DNA of 33,337 nt. Source: an uncultured Lachnospiraceae bacterium. Its GTDB lineage: Bacteria; Bacillota; Clostridia; Lachnospirales; Lachnospiraceae. Shown one piece after another: positions 1 through 7,943 of this stretch. The notes beneath the pieces were generated by a model. The model made no database searches. It saw only the letters and a list, made by a program, of their open reading frames with translations, and was not told the DNA's origin. The position numbers and the translations under genes were made by a program. The DNA lies in the NCBI GenBank assembly GCA_900316395.1, contig ONCT01000022.1, forward strand, positions 1-33,337. The letters are read 5' to 3'. Position 1 is the first letter of the stretch. Every line of letters starts with the position of its first letter.

Positions 1-291
1 AAGCTTCATATAATAATGCTAATTATAGGCTTTACAGTAGGTATGATAACGACAGCATTGTCTCCATCTGATGAATTAAATCTCGGTCTTGGAGCATTAG
101 CCAATATGATGTGGGTTCCATTCTTCTGGGGCTTTATGTTCACTGGCGTAATGAATGTATTACCTCCTAAGAAAAGTAGATTCCAATATAAATTACCATC
201 TAAGTTTAATGTAGCTTTGTTAATAATAGGTGTAGCTTTAATACTATTCGATATTATAGTTCTAGGACCTGGCATATACTTTGACTTATAG
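1..291 (+). CDS. C-terminal part of an unrecognised membrane protein (5' end outside window)
   Basis: An open frame runs from base 1 to the TAG at 289-291 with no stop, so the gene starts upstream; 96 residues are visible. Three hydrophobic stretches are seen, at about residues 3-20, 33-50 and 68-87, separated by short polar loops such as PPKKSRFQYK. This fits the end of a multi-pass membrane protein. An ATG at 16 is in frame but has no ribosome site and lies inside a hydrophobic segment, so it is probably internal. I do not recognise the family and assign no function. The next gene on the same strand begins 55 bases later. Confidence 0.6.
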   Translation, partial: KLHIIMLIIGFTVGMITTALSPSDELNLGLGALANMMWVPFFWGFMFTGVMNVLPPKKSRFQYKLPSKFNVALLIIGVALILFDIIVLGPGIYFDL

Positions 292-346
292 TGTTGAATT
301 TAATCCTATTATATTTTGCGAGTATAAAAGAGAGACGAAGTGTTAG

Positions 347-3115
347 ATGTATAATATATATTTCGAGGTTGCCGCAGTTGGCTTTATGGGCATCCTGCTA
401 TTATATCTATATATAGAATATCCTAAGGCATCAGAGAGTAATATCCGTTACCGTCAATGGGTAACATGGATTCTTCTAAGCCTTATCGTAGATGTTGTTA
501 CAACACGCATGACGGATTATGGGTATATGATACCGCCATTCGTCAATGTGTTGGCTAGTACATTTTATTTTATTATAACGGCCGGCTCCTTCTGGGGGCT
601 GGCGCGTTATCTTCATGCCATAATCAAAGGTAAATTCTCCAATGTATATATGACAATTATTAATTCTATGGTGTTTATATATACAGCCATTATGATTGTT
701 AATATATTTACAGGATGGATATTTACTTACGATGAAGCGGGTTCTTATTTGCATGGGCCGTATTTTCCTATAATTTACATTTTCCAGGCTATATGTCACA
801 CATTATCAATTGTATTATTAATATCATATAGGAAGAAGCTAGAAAAGAGACTGCTTATCTCTATATGGTTATTTATGCTGTTCATTATTGCTGGATACAT
901 ATTGCAGGTGGTATTCTTCCAGAAGACCTTACTTGTATTCTATATGTTCTCCCTTGCTGCTATGACATCTCTATTCGTGGTAGAGACACCGGATTATTCC
1001 AAGCTGTCAGAAGCTCTTAAGGAGGTTGAAGAGCAAAAGCGACGGGCAGATGTGGCTAACAAAGCAAAATCCGAATTCTTAGCAAAGATGTCTCATGAGA
1101 TTAGGACGCCTATTAATGCTGTAATAGGAATGGATGAGATGATTCTTCGTGATAGTAAGGAAGATGAGATTAAGGGATACGCATTTGACATAAAGAATGC
1201 CGCAGAGGCGCTTCTATCGACAATTAACGATATTCTTGACTTATCTAAGGTTGAATCAGGCAAGATGGAGATTGTACCTGTAGATTATGATGTATCATCA
1301 ATGATTAATGATGTATCGAATATGATTGAGTTTCGTGCCAAGGAGAAGGGCTTGGAATTCATAGTCGATATTGATGAGAATATTCCCTCAAGACTATATG
1401 GTGATGATATAAGAATAAGACAGATTATTGTTAATTTGTTGACGAACGCTGTAAAATACACAGAGAAGGGCAGTGTAACATTTTCCATACAATCCACGAA
1501 AGATGCTGATAAATGCATACTTTATATCAGCGTAAAGGATACTGGTATGGGTATTCGAAAAGAGGATAAGGAGAAGCTCTTCGAGCAGTATTCTCGCCTT
1601 GATATGGAGAAGAATCGAAATATTGAGGGTACTGGTCTTGGAATGAGTATTACCTTACAGCTTCTTAACCTTATGAATAGTAATCTTAAGGTGAATAGTG
1701 TATATGGAGAGGGATCAGAGTTCTATTTCTATCTGACGCAGCCAATTACTAATGATACTCCTATTGGTTCTCTTCAGGATAGAATCAAGGAGCAGAAGAG
1801 TTCTTATAACTATGGCGTGTCATTTATAGCACCTAAAGCTAAGATTCTTCTTGTTGATGATAATTATATGAACAGGAAGGTTGCCCGTTCACTGCTTCGT
1901 GATACACTAATTAGAATTGATGAAGCGGCTGGTGGCTATGAATGTATAGAATGTGTCAAGGATACTCATTATGACGTGATTTTGCTGGATCATATGATGC
2001 CTGACCTTGATGGTATCAAGACATTTCGTATGATGCGAGATAATGATATGTACAAATGTAAGGGCACCCCTGTAGTTGCTCTAACTGCAAATATGATTGC
2101 AGGCGCCAAGGAAATGTATGAACGTGAAGGCTTCGATAGCTTTCTTGGCAAGCCTATTCGACCAGAACGACTTGAAGAGCTTTTAATTGAGCTTATTCCT
2201 GATGAATTAGTAGAGGTAGTTGATAATAGCAAGGCTTCAGAAGATGGTTCTAATGATGCTAGCGGTGCAGATTCTGATATTAAGCTTCCTTACGTGGAAG
2301 GTATTGATATTGAAAATGCTCTATTACATCTTGGAAATGTATCATTAGTAGAGGATATGATTGTTGATTATACTAAGCAATCGAAGAAAGATACTAATAA
2401 GCTTGATGCTTATTATAAGAGTATTACGGACAATATTGATATGTCCGATAACCTAAGGCAATACATGGTGCTTGTTCATAGTATGAAGAACAGTGCCGCT
2501 ATGATTGGTGCAATTACCATATCAGAGCTTGCTAAGCTACTTGAATATGCTGCAAGAGATGAAAGAGTTGATACATTAACTCATCTTCATAGCGTATTTA
2601 TTGAAGAGAATGATAAGCTAATAGAACGATTAGAGCTATCATACGCTGATAAGATTAATGCTAGTGATAAGGCTTTTGATTCGGATAATAATATTTCCGA
2701 TAATAATATATTATCAGTTGACATACAGAATATGACTGATGAAGATGCTGATAAGCTTAATAAAAGCGTGCTTGTAATTGATGACAGTTCATCCATGCTA
2801 AGTAGTATCAAAGCCTTGTTAAGCGACAAATACAAGGTTGTAATAGTACCTGGAGGTAAGCAGGGCGTACGATATCTAAGTAAGAAGAAGCCTGATATCA
2901 TACTTTTAGATTATCTTATGCCAGAAATGGATGGCGTTCAAACCTTAGAAGAGATAAGAAAATTGCCAGATTGTTCTGATATTCCTGTTTTGTTTTTGAC
3001 AGGAGCTGATGATAAATCAATTAACGATTTGTCAGAGCTTAATGTACAAGGAGTTGTGAAGAAGCCACCTGTGTTAGAGGATTTATTGAAATCAATTGAA
3101 GAAGCCTTAAGATAA
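347..3115 (+). CDS. Membrane hybrid sensor histidine kinase (7TM-like / HisKA / HATPase / REC / Hpt / REC)
   Basis: A 922-residue sensor kinase. Residues 1-215 hold about six or seven hydrophobic segments and form a membrane sensor region of unknown ligand. A short coiled coil (about 218-240) leads to the H-box SHEIRTP with His250 as the expected phosphorylation site. The ATPase domain shows the N-box near 355-370, DTGMGI near 398 and GTGLGMS near 428. Receiver 1 starts near 498 (ILLVDD), with phospho-acceptor Asp548 and Lys602. An Hpt-like segment follows with His711 in HSMKNSA. Receiver 2 has Asp855 in LLDYLMPEMDG and a KKPP end. All relay residues are present, so a full multistep phosphorelay is plausible. 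There is no DNA-binding output domain and no partner regulator beside it, so the target is unknown. The ribosome site before the ATG is weak. Confidence 0.9.
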   Translation: MYNIYFEVAAVGFMGILLLYLYIEYPKASESNIRYRQWVTWILLSLIVDVVTTRMTDYGYMIPPFVNVLASTFYFIITAGSFWGLARYLHAIIKGKFSNVYMTIINSMVFIYTAIMIVNIFTGWIFTYDEAGSYLHGPYFPIIYIFQAICHTLSIVLLISYRKKLEKRLLISIWLFMLFIIAGYILQVVFFQKTLLVFYMFSLAAMTSLFVVETPDYSKLSEALKEVEEQKRRADVANKAKSEFLAKMSHEIRTPINAVIGMDEMILRDSKEDEIKGYAFDIKNAAEALLSTINDILDLSKVESGKMEIVPVDYDVSSMINDVSNMIEFRAKEKGLEFIVDIDENIPSRLYGDDIRIRQIIVNLLTNAVKYTEKGSVTFSIQSTKDADKCILYISVKDTGMGIRKEDKEKLFEQYSRLDMEKNRNIEGTGLGMSITLQLLNLMNSNLKVNSVYGEGSEFYFYLTQPITNDTPIGSLQDRIKEQKSSYNYGVSFIAPKAKILLVDDNYMNRKVARSLLRDTLIRIDEAAGGYECIECVKDTHYDVILLDHMMPDLDGIKTFRMMRDNDMYKCKGTPVVALTANMIAGAKEMYEREGFDSFLGKPIRPERLEELLIELIPDELVEVVDNSKASEDGSNDASGADSDIKLPYVEGIDIENALLHLGNVSLVEDMIVDYTKQSKKDTNKLDAYYKSITDNIDMSDNLRQYMVLVHSMKNSAAMIGAITISELAKLLEYAARDERVDTLTHLHSVFIEENDKLIERLELSYADKINASDKAFDSDNNISDNNILSVDIQNMTDEDADKLNKSVLVIDDSSSMLSSIKALLSDKYKVVIVPGGKQGVRYLSKKKPDIILLDYLMPEMDGVQTLEEIRKLPDCSDIPVLFLTGADDKSINDLSELNVQGVVKKPPVLEDLLKSIEEALR

Positions 3116-3147
3116 CGCATTTAAAAGGCTGATTTACAATAAAAACA

Positions 3148-3176
3148 TTGACAAATCATTATAAACTCTGTATTAT
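3148..3176 (+). promoter_or_regulatory. Promoter of the rplU-prp-rpmA operon
   Basis: A perfect -35 TTGACA (3148-3153) is separated by 17 bp from -10 TATTAT (3171-3176). Transcription should start near 3183, giving an untranslated leader of about 170 bases before rplU. This is a sigma-A type match by eye; no start has been measured. Confidence 0.8.
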
Positions 3177-3182
3177 ATTAGA

Positions 3183-3355
3183 GTATGTGCCGCTCGGAAC
3201 AGGTAATAAAGATAATGATTTGTATTCACAATGAGTCTCGCCTCATTTTAGTTTTCCCTATGGGAAAAGAGGCTCGACGTGTAGTCAATCGTCTACGACG
3301 ATTAACAACATCATTCACCTCTACCGGCGAGTAATGATAAAAAGGAGGAAAGCTT
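3183..3355 (+). promoter_or_regulatory. L21 leader: structured 5' UTR of the rplU operon
   Basis: The long leader before rplU contains several hairpins. TTTTCCC (3252-3258) pairs with GGGAAAA (3262-3268) over a 3-base loop and is enclosed by GCCTC/GAGGC arms. A second hairpin pairs AATCGTC (3287-3293) with GACGATT (3297-3303) over TAC. A longer-range pair TCATT (3311-3315)/AATGA (3333-3337) lies just before the ribosome site. Low-GC Gram-positive bacteria are known to carry an L21 leader motif at this place, proposed to let L21 control its own operon. Position and structure fit; I could not score it against the family model. The ribosome site AAAGGAGG at 3341-3348 is free of the strongest hairpins. 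Confidence 0.7.
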
Positions 3356-3664
3356 ATGTACGCAATTATTGCAACAGGTGGTAAACAGTACAAAGTATCT
3401 GAAGGCGATATCATTACAATTGAGAAGCTTGGCGTTGAGGCTGGAGAAAAGGTTAAATTCGACCAAGTATTAGCAATTGGTGGCGATTCACTTAAGGTTG
3501 GTAATCCAACAGTTGATGGCGCTACAGTTGAGGCTTCTGTTGTTCGTGAAGGCAGAGCTAAGAAAGTTATCGTTTATAAGTTTAAGCGTAAGACTGGTTA
3601 TCATAAGAAGAATGGTCATAGACAACCATTTACACAGGTTAAGATTGACAAGATTAATGGATAA
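3356..3664 (+). CDS. rplU: Large ribosomal subunit protein L21 (bL21)
   Basis: The 102-residue product matches the usual length and sequence of bL21: it starts [14 protein letters not shown], has the central GxxVxFDxVL strand, and ends with the basic segment [17 protein letters not shown], which contacts 23S rRNA. It is a structural part of the 50S subunit. A strong AAAGGAGG ribosome site lies 7 bases before the ATG. It heads a three-gene operon with prp and rpmA, the standard Firmicutes arrangement, and is preceded by a perfect promoter and a structured leader. Confidence 0.97.
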   Translation: MYAIIATGGKQYKVSEGDIITIEKLGVEAGEKVKFDQVLAIGGDSLKVGNPTVDGATVEASVVREGRAKKVIVYKFKRKTGYHKKNGHRQPFTQVKIDKING

Positions 3665-3670
3665 TCGATT

Positions 3671-3991
3671 ATGATTAAGATTACAATTACTACGCAAGAT
3701 AAACAATTCAAGAGATTCACTGTTAGTGGTCATGCTGAGTATGATGTTCCTGGGAAAGACATTGTATGTTCAGCAGTATCAATTCTTGTAATTAATACTG
3801 TTAATTCTCTGGATGCATTTACTGAATCTGCTTGCGAGATTGAGACAGATGATGATATGGGATATATTAATTGTTATATTAAGAATCCTACAGCTGACAG
3901 CGAATTACTTATGAAATCTCTGGTTCTCGGATTGGAAGGAATCAAGGATTCATATGGTGAATATGTAGAGATCTATTATAAGGAGGTGTAG
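3671..3991 (+). CDS. prp: Ribosomal-processing cysteine protease Prp (YsxB family)
   Basis: A 106-residue protein lying between rplU and rpmA, as in most Firmicutes. Prp removes the N-terminal extension of L27 before the protein can work in the ribosome. The catalytic His and Cys are both visible in GHAEYDVPGKDIVCSAVS, as His21 and Cys33, with the usual spacing. It starts 6 bases after the rplU stop with only a weak ribosome site, so translation may be coupled. Its own 3' end carries the strong ribosome site (AGGAGGTG) of rpmA. Confidence 0.93.
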   Translation: MIKITITTQDKQFKRFTVSGHAEYDVPGKDIVCSAVSILVINTVNSLDAFTESACEIETDDDMGYINCYIKNPTADSELLMKSLVLGLEGIKDSYGEYVEIYYKEV

Positions 3992-3994
3992 AAC

Positions 3995-4279
3995 ATGATG
4001 AAAATGAACCTTCAATTTTTTGCTCATAAAAAAGGAATGGGTTCCACAAAGAATGGACGTGATTCAGAGTCTAAGAGATTAGGTGCTAAGAGAGCTGATG
4101 GTCAGTTCGTTAAGGCAGGTAATATTCTTTATAGACAACGTGGTACTAGAATTCATCCTGGTACTAATGTTGGAATTGGTGGAGATGATACACTTTTTGC
4201 TAAGGCTGATGGTGTGTTACACTTTGAAAGAAAAGGAAGAGACAAGAAAGTCGCTTCTGTATATCCAGTAGAGAAATAA
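3995..4279 (+). CDS. rpmA: Large ribosomal subunit protein L27 (bL27) with Prp-cleaved N-terminal extension
   Basis: The 94-residue product has the L27 core ([22 protein letters not shown]) and begins with the extension MMKMNLQFF followed by AHKKG. In Firmicutes, Prp cuts after FF, here after Phe9, to expose the N-terminus that reaches the peptidyl transferase centre. The protease gene ends 3 bases upstream, so substrate and enzyme are made from one transcript. The ribosome site AGGAGGTG at 3981-3988 lies 6 bases before the ATG at 3995; a second in-frame ATG at 3998 is also possible. A strong terminator follows the stop. Confidence 0.97.
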   Translation: MMKMNLQFFAHKKGMGSTKNGRDSESKRLGAKRADGQFVKAGNILYRQRGTRIHPGTNVGIGGDDTLFAKADGVLHFERKGRDKKVASVYPVEK

Positions 4280-4284
4280 TTCTT

Positions 4285-4319
4285 AAGCCCTTCTATAGTG
4301 TAAATAGAAGGGCTTTTTT
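4285..4319 (+). terminator. Intrinsic terminator after rpmA
   Basis: A perfect 10-bp stem, GCCCTTCTAT (4287-4296) with ATAGAAGGGC (4304-4313), has a 7-base loop and is followed by six T (4314-4319). Two flanking A at 4285-4286 can also pair with the first Ts. The T-run stops one base before the AAGGAG ribosome site of obgE. Confidence 0.9.
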
Positions 4320-4332
4320 AAGGAGATGGATG

Positions 4333-5616
4333 ATGTTTGCAGATAGAGCCAGAATAATAATTAAGTCCGGTAAGGGTGGTGACGGTCACGTTAGCTTTCG
4401 CCGTGAGAAGTATGTCCCTAATGGCGGTCCAGATGGTGGCGACGGAGGCAAAGGTGGTGACGTTATATTCCAGGTTGATTCAGGAGTGAATACCCTTGCT
4501 AATTATCGTCACAAGCATAAATTCGCAGCAACAGCAGGACAGGAAGGTGGCAAGAAGAATTGCCATGGTAAAAACGGTGAAGATATTGTCCTTAAGGTCC
4601 CTGAAGGTACTGTTGTGTATGAAGCCCAGTCTGGCAAGGTCATCTGCGATATGTCTGGAGAAAACAAAAGAGTTGTTGTACTAGAAGGTGGAATAGGTGG
4701 TCTTGGTAATCAACATTTTGCCACATCTAAGATGCAGGCACCAAAATATGCCAAGCCAGGTGGAGATTCTATAGAACTTGAAGTTATCCTTGAACTTAAG
4801 TCTATTGCTGATGTAGGGCTTGTAGGATTTCCTAATGTTGGAAAATCAACATTTCTTTCAAGGGTAACTAATGCTAATCCTAAGATTGCTAATTACCATT
4901 TTACAACAATTCAGCCTAATCTAGGCGTTGTTGACTTGGATCATTCTAACAGCTTCGTTATTGCTGATATTCCAGGTCTTATAGAAGGCGCCTCTTCTGG
5001 AGTGGGACTTGGATACGAATTCCTTAGACATATTGAAAGAACTAAGGTTATTGTACATATAGTTGATGGAGCATCTGTGGAAGGTCGTGACCCAATAGAT
5101 GATATTAACGCTATTAACGAAGAAATGTCCATGTATGATTCACATTTGTTAGATAAGCCTCAGGTAATTGCCCTTAACAAGATGGATGTATGTCCCGATA
5201 GGGTAGAGGAAATTATACAGAAAGTAACCAAAGATGTAAAGATTGACAATGTTAAAGTTGTTGGAATATCGGCGGTTACAGGAAAAGGCATAAAAGAGTT
5301 ATTATGGCACATAAATGATTTACTTAAAGAGTGCAATAATGATATAATTACATATGAGCAGGAATTCGATCCTGGCAATCTAATCAATGAAGAAGAGCCA
5401 ATTACTATAGAAATTGACAAGGATGGCAACTACATTGTTGAAGGACCTAGGATTGAGAAAATGCTTTCTTATACTAATCTGGAATCCGAAAAAGGATTTC
5501 TATTCTTTCAGAATTTTCTTAAAGAGCAAAAGATCAATGAAAAGCTTGAGGAAATGGGCATAGAAGAAGGGGATACTGTTATAATGTATGGTCTTGCTTT
5601 TGAATATTACAAATAA
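4333..5616 (+). CDS. obgE: GTPase Obg / CgtA
   Basis: An Obg GTPase that takes part in late 50S assembly and in stress control. The N-terminal glycine-rich Obg fold (about 1-157) shows repeated GGxGG segments. The GTPase domain begins at GFPNVGKST (residues 165-173), followed by switch and G3 (DIPGLIEGAS), NKMD (G4) and SAVTGKG (G5). The C-terminal OCT domain is present (about 350-427). In-frame ATGs lie at 4330 and 4333; the one at 4333 is 7 bases from AAGGAG and gives the usual MFADR start, so I chose it. There is almost no space between the rpmA terminator and this gene, so it must be read through or start from a promoter inside rpmA. Confidence 0.95.
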   Translation: MFADRARIIIKSGKGGDGHVSFRREKYVPNGGPDGGDGGKGGDVIFQVDSGVNTLANYRHKHKFAATAGQEGGKKNCHGKNGEDIVLKVPEGTVVYEAQSGKVICDMSGENKRVVVLEGGIGGLGNQHFATSKMQAPKYAKPGGDSIELEVILELKSIADVGLVGFPNVGKSTFLSRVTNANPKIANYHFTTIQPNLGVVDLDHSNSFVIADIPGLIEGASSGVGLGYEFLRHIERTKVIVHIVDGASVEGRDPIDDINAINEEMSMYDSHLLDKPQVIALNKMDVCPDRVEEIIQKVTKDVKIDNVKVVGISAVTGKGIKELLWHINDLLKECNNDIITYEQEFDPGNLINEEEPITIEIDKDGNYIVEGPRIEKMLSYTNLESEKGFLFFQNFLKEQKINEKLEEMGIEEGDTVIMYGLAFEYYK

Positions 5617-5639
5617 TTCTAATCAAGGAGCAGTAGGAT

Positions 5640-5927
5640 ATGCTTAATTCAAAACAAAGAAAATATCTATTTTCATTAACAAATGATATGAAACCATCTG
5701 TTAATATTGGGAAATCGTCACTTACACCTGAGGTTGTAGAAAGTGTTGATGAGTCTCTAACAGCTAATGAGCTAGTTAAAGTATCTGTATTAAAGAATTG
5801 TGATGATGTTGTTAGTCAATTAGCAATCACTATGTCAGAGAGAACAAAAAGTGAAGTTGTAAGAATAATTGGAAGGAAGATTATTCTATATAGACCTGCA
5901 AAGAAACCTAAGATTCAATTACCTTAA
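5640..5927 (+). CDS. yhbY: YhbY/CRM-domain RNA-binding protein
   Basis: A 95-residue single CRM (YhbY) domain protein. It starts LNSKQRKYL, has the NIGKSSLTPEVVESVDESLTANELVKV core with the loop after NIGK, and ends IILYRPAKKPKIQLP. Family members bind pre-50S particles, which suits its place between obgE and nadD, the arrangement in Bacillus. The ribosome site AAGGAG is 9 bases before the ATG. The following gene begins 11 bases after the stop. Confidence 0.9.
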   Translation: MLNSKQRKYLFSLTNDMKPSVNIGKSSLTPEVVESVDESLTANELVKVSVLKNCDDVVSQLAITMSERTKSEVVRIIGRKIILYRPAKKPKIQLP

Positions 5928-5938
5928 AGAGGATTCAT

Positions 5939-7156
5939 ATGAAGCACGCTAATAAGCTTAATGATGGTAAAAAAGTAGGGATTCTTGGTGGAACATTTAA
6001 CCCTATTCATAATGGACATATTAACATAGCCAAGGCTGCACTTACTGAGTGTGGGCTTGATGAAGTATGGTTTATACCTAATGGTTGTCCGCCTCATAAG
6101 AATATTGAAGACAGTATAACTGCTATTAGCAGATATAATATGGTTTCAGCAACTGTTTCAAGAGAACCTAACTTCTATATTAATGATATTGAGCTTAGTT
6201 CAATAGATTATAATTACACTCATATTACATTACGAGAGCTTCATGAGGCTTTTCCTAATAATAGTTATTATTTTATTATGGGAGAGGATTCCCTAGAGTC
6301 TTTTGGAACATGGCGTAAGCCAGAATTAATTTGTCAATATGCAACTATTGTTGTTGCAACGAGAAGTAATAATTCTACTTCCATTGTTAATCTTATAAGT
6401 GATTATTCTAAGAAATATAATAGCCAGTTTATATTGCTTCAATGTGATTATATTGATGTATCTTCAACAGCTCTAAGAAATAAGATGATAAAAGATGGCA
6501 TAGACTATGAAGCTGAGATACCAATTGAAGCGTCAAAGTATATTCATGAGCATATGCTATATGAAGATATTAATTATTCTAAGTTCGCAAGCTATGAAGA
6601 TATTAAGGCTGATTTATCAGATATATTAAAGCCTACAAGGTATGAGCATACCATGGGCGTTATGTTTACTGCAATTAATCTGGGCATGAGATATGATGTA
6701 CCATTAGAATTGTGTAGATATGCTGGGCTTTTGCACGATAATGCAAAAAGCTATACTAAGGAAGAGCTAATTGAATTCTGTGAAGAAAAGGGCATTGCAA
6801 TAACCAAATCAGAATATAAGGCTCCACATCTATTACATTGTAAGGTTGGAGCATACATCGCCAAGAACAAATACAATGTGGATGATGTACGAATACTCAA
6901 TGCAATTCTTAATCATACAACTGGAGCGCCTGATATGAGCTTATTAGAGCAAATTATATTCGTTTCCGACTATATTGAGCCTAGACGTTATAAAGCCAAT
7001 AGATTAAGCGAAATACGCGCTATGGCATATTATGATATAGATATTGCAACTGCAATGATTCTTCAGGATACTATTAACTATCTTAAGGATATTGATGCTT
7101 ATATAGACGAAAGAACAATTAATACATACGAGTATTACAAGGAATTAGTAAAATAG
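5939..7156 (+). CDS. nadD: Fused NadD (nicotinate-nucleotide adenylyltransferase) and YqeK (HD-domain Ap4A hydrolase family)
   Basis: A 405-residue two-domain protein. Residues about 13-208 are NadD, which transfers AMP to nicotinate mononucleotide to make deaminated NAD: the nucleotide site GGTFNPIHNGH is at 17-27 and the VSSTALR motif at 174-180. Residues about 222-405 are a YqeK-type HD domain with EHTMGV (His237), LLHDNAK (His266-Asp267), HLLH, NHTTG (His326) and SDYIEPRR (Asp344). YqeK proteins hydrolyse diadenosine tetraphosphate. In Bacillus the two are separate neighbouring genes; here no stop or ribosome site is seen between them. rsfS follows, as in Bacillus. The start has AGAGGA 6 bases upstream. 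Confidence 0.93.
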   Translation: MKHANKLNDGKKVGILGGTFNPIHNGHINIAKAALTECGLDEVWFIPNGCPPHKNIEDSITAISRYNMVSATVSREPNFYINDIELSSIDYNYTHITLRELHEAFPNNSYYFIMGEDSLESFGTWRKPELICQYATIVVATRSNNSTSIVNLISDYSKKYNSQFILLQCDYIDVSSTALRNKMIKDGIDYEAEIPIEASKYIHEHMLYEDINYSKFASYEDIKADLSDILKPTRYEHTMGVMFTAINLGMRYDVPLELCRYAGLLHDNAKSYTKEELIEFCEEKGIAITKSEYKAPHLLHCKVGAYIAKNKYNVDDVRILNAILNHTTGAPDMSLLEQIIFVSDYIEPRRYKANRLSEIRAMAYYDIDIATAMILQDTINYLKDIDAYIDERTINTYEYYKELVK

Positions 7157-7189
7157 ATAGAATATTACAAGAAATTAGTAGAATAGATT
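7130..7189 (+). repeat. 30-bp tandem duplication spanning the stop codon of nadD-yqeK
   Basis: Two adjacent 30-base units, 7130-7159 and 7160-7189, differ at 4 positions. The first encodes the last residues of the fusion protein (EYYKELVK plus stop); the second would read EYYKKLVE plus stop in the same frame but lies after the TAG at 7154-7156. It looks like a 10-codon tandem duplication that copied the stop codon as well. Confidence 0.8.
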
Positions 7190-7224
7190 AAATATATAAA
7201 TAATTTATTAATAAAGGAAATAAG

Positions 7225-7575
7225 ATGAATAACTCTAAAGAATTAGTAAAAAAGATATATAATGCAATAGATGACAAAAAAGCAATTGATATTAAGATTA
7301 TCGATATAACAGGCGTATCTATTGTTGCTGATTATTTTATAATTGCATCCGCAAGTAACTCTAATCAATTAGAAGCCCTTGAAGATGCAACTGATAAAAT
7401 AATGTACGAACAAGATATTCTCCCAAAGCAAATAGAGGGGGGCAAGTCATCTCCTTGGATATTGATGGATTATGGAGATATTATTGTTCATCTATTCACT
7501 GAAGAGGGTCGGGATTTCTATGATCTTGAACGCATCTGGAGAGATGGTGTTGAGGTAAACCCTAGCGAATTGTAG
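7225..7575 (+). CDS. rsfS: Ribosomal silencing factor RsfS
   Basis: A 116-residue RsfS (YqeL/Iojap) protein, which binds L14 and keeps 50S from joining 30S when nutrients run out. Typical motifs are DITGVSIVADYFIIASASN, the central IEGGKSSPWILMDYGDIIVHLF and FYDLERIW near the end. It follows nadD-yqeK as in Bacillus. The ribosome site AAAGGAAA lies about 8 bases before the ATG. Its last 14 bases overlap the end of the convergent LysM gene, and no terminator is visible between them. Confidence 0.95.
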   Translation: MNNSKELVKKIYNAIDDKKAIDIKIIDITGVSIVADYFIIASASNSNQLEALEDATDKIMYEQDILPKQIEGGKSSPWILMDYGDIIVHLFTEEGRDFYDLERIWRDGVEVNPSEL

Positions 7576-7924
7576 GAATAACTAAATAACCTCCTACATG
7601 AATCATATCACCACTTATATGATTGAGTGTGCGTATTTCTTCGATATAATCATCAAAATCGCCATATTCCACGCTATAGTTGCTCTTGGCAATATCCCAT
7701 AGTGTGTCTCCATTATTTATATGAACATTAGTATAAGATATATCATAATTATATGTATTCTTAGCTGATGATGTTACATTAAATAGCATTATTAAGGCTA
7801 ATACAGCCATAAGAACGCATACTAAAATGGCTATTCTCTTATGGAATGTAGTTATTCCTCTAGATAGCGCAATTGCCTTAACCTTATTATTTCTTCTATT
7901 TCTCATATTTCTTGTATATCTCAT
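7562..7924 (-). CDS. YneA-like LysM membrane protein (probable SOS cell-division inhibitor)
   Basis: A 120-residue protein with a basic N-terminus (RYTRNMRNRRNNK), one membrane segment (about residues 32-53) and a C-terminal LysM domain (VHINNGDTLWDIAKSNY ... GGYLVIPT) that should bind peptidoglycan outside the cell. Gene order and layout match Bacillus yneA, which is divergent from lexA and delays division during the SOS response. I chose the ATG at 7924 because GAGGTGATT lies just upstream and because a longer frame would cross the LexA box and promoter region. A perfect promoter and LexA-like boxes lie in front. Its 3' end overlaps rsfS tail to tail. Confidence 0.82.
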   Translation of the reverse strand: MRYTRNMRNRRNNKVKAIALSRGITTFHKRIAILVCVLMAVLALIMLFNVTSSAKNTYNYDISYTNVHINNGDTLWDIAKSNYSVEYGDFDDYIEEIRTLNHISGDMIHVGGYLVIPTIR

Positions 7925-7943
7925 AATAATCACCTCACATTTC

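Noticed and set aside
292..346. Promoter for the hybrid kinase
   Set aside because: TTGAAT (294-299) and TATAAA (323-328) are 23 bp apart, too far for a normal promoter.
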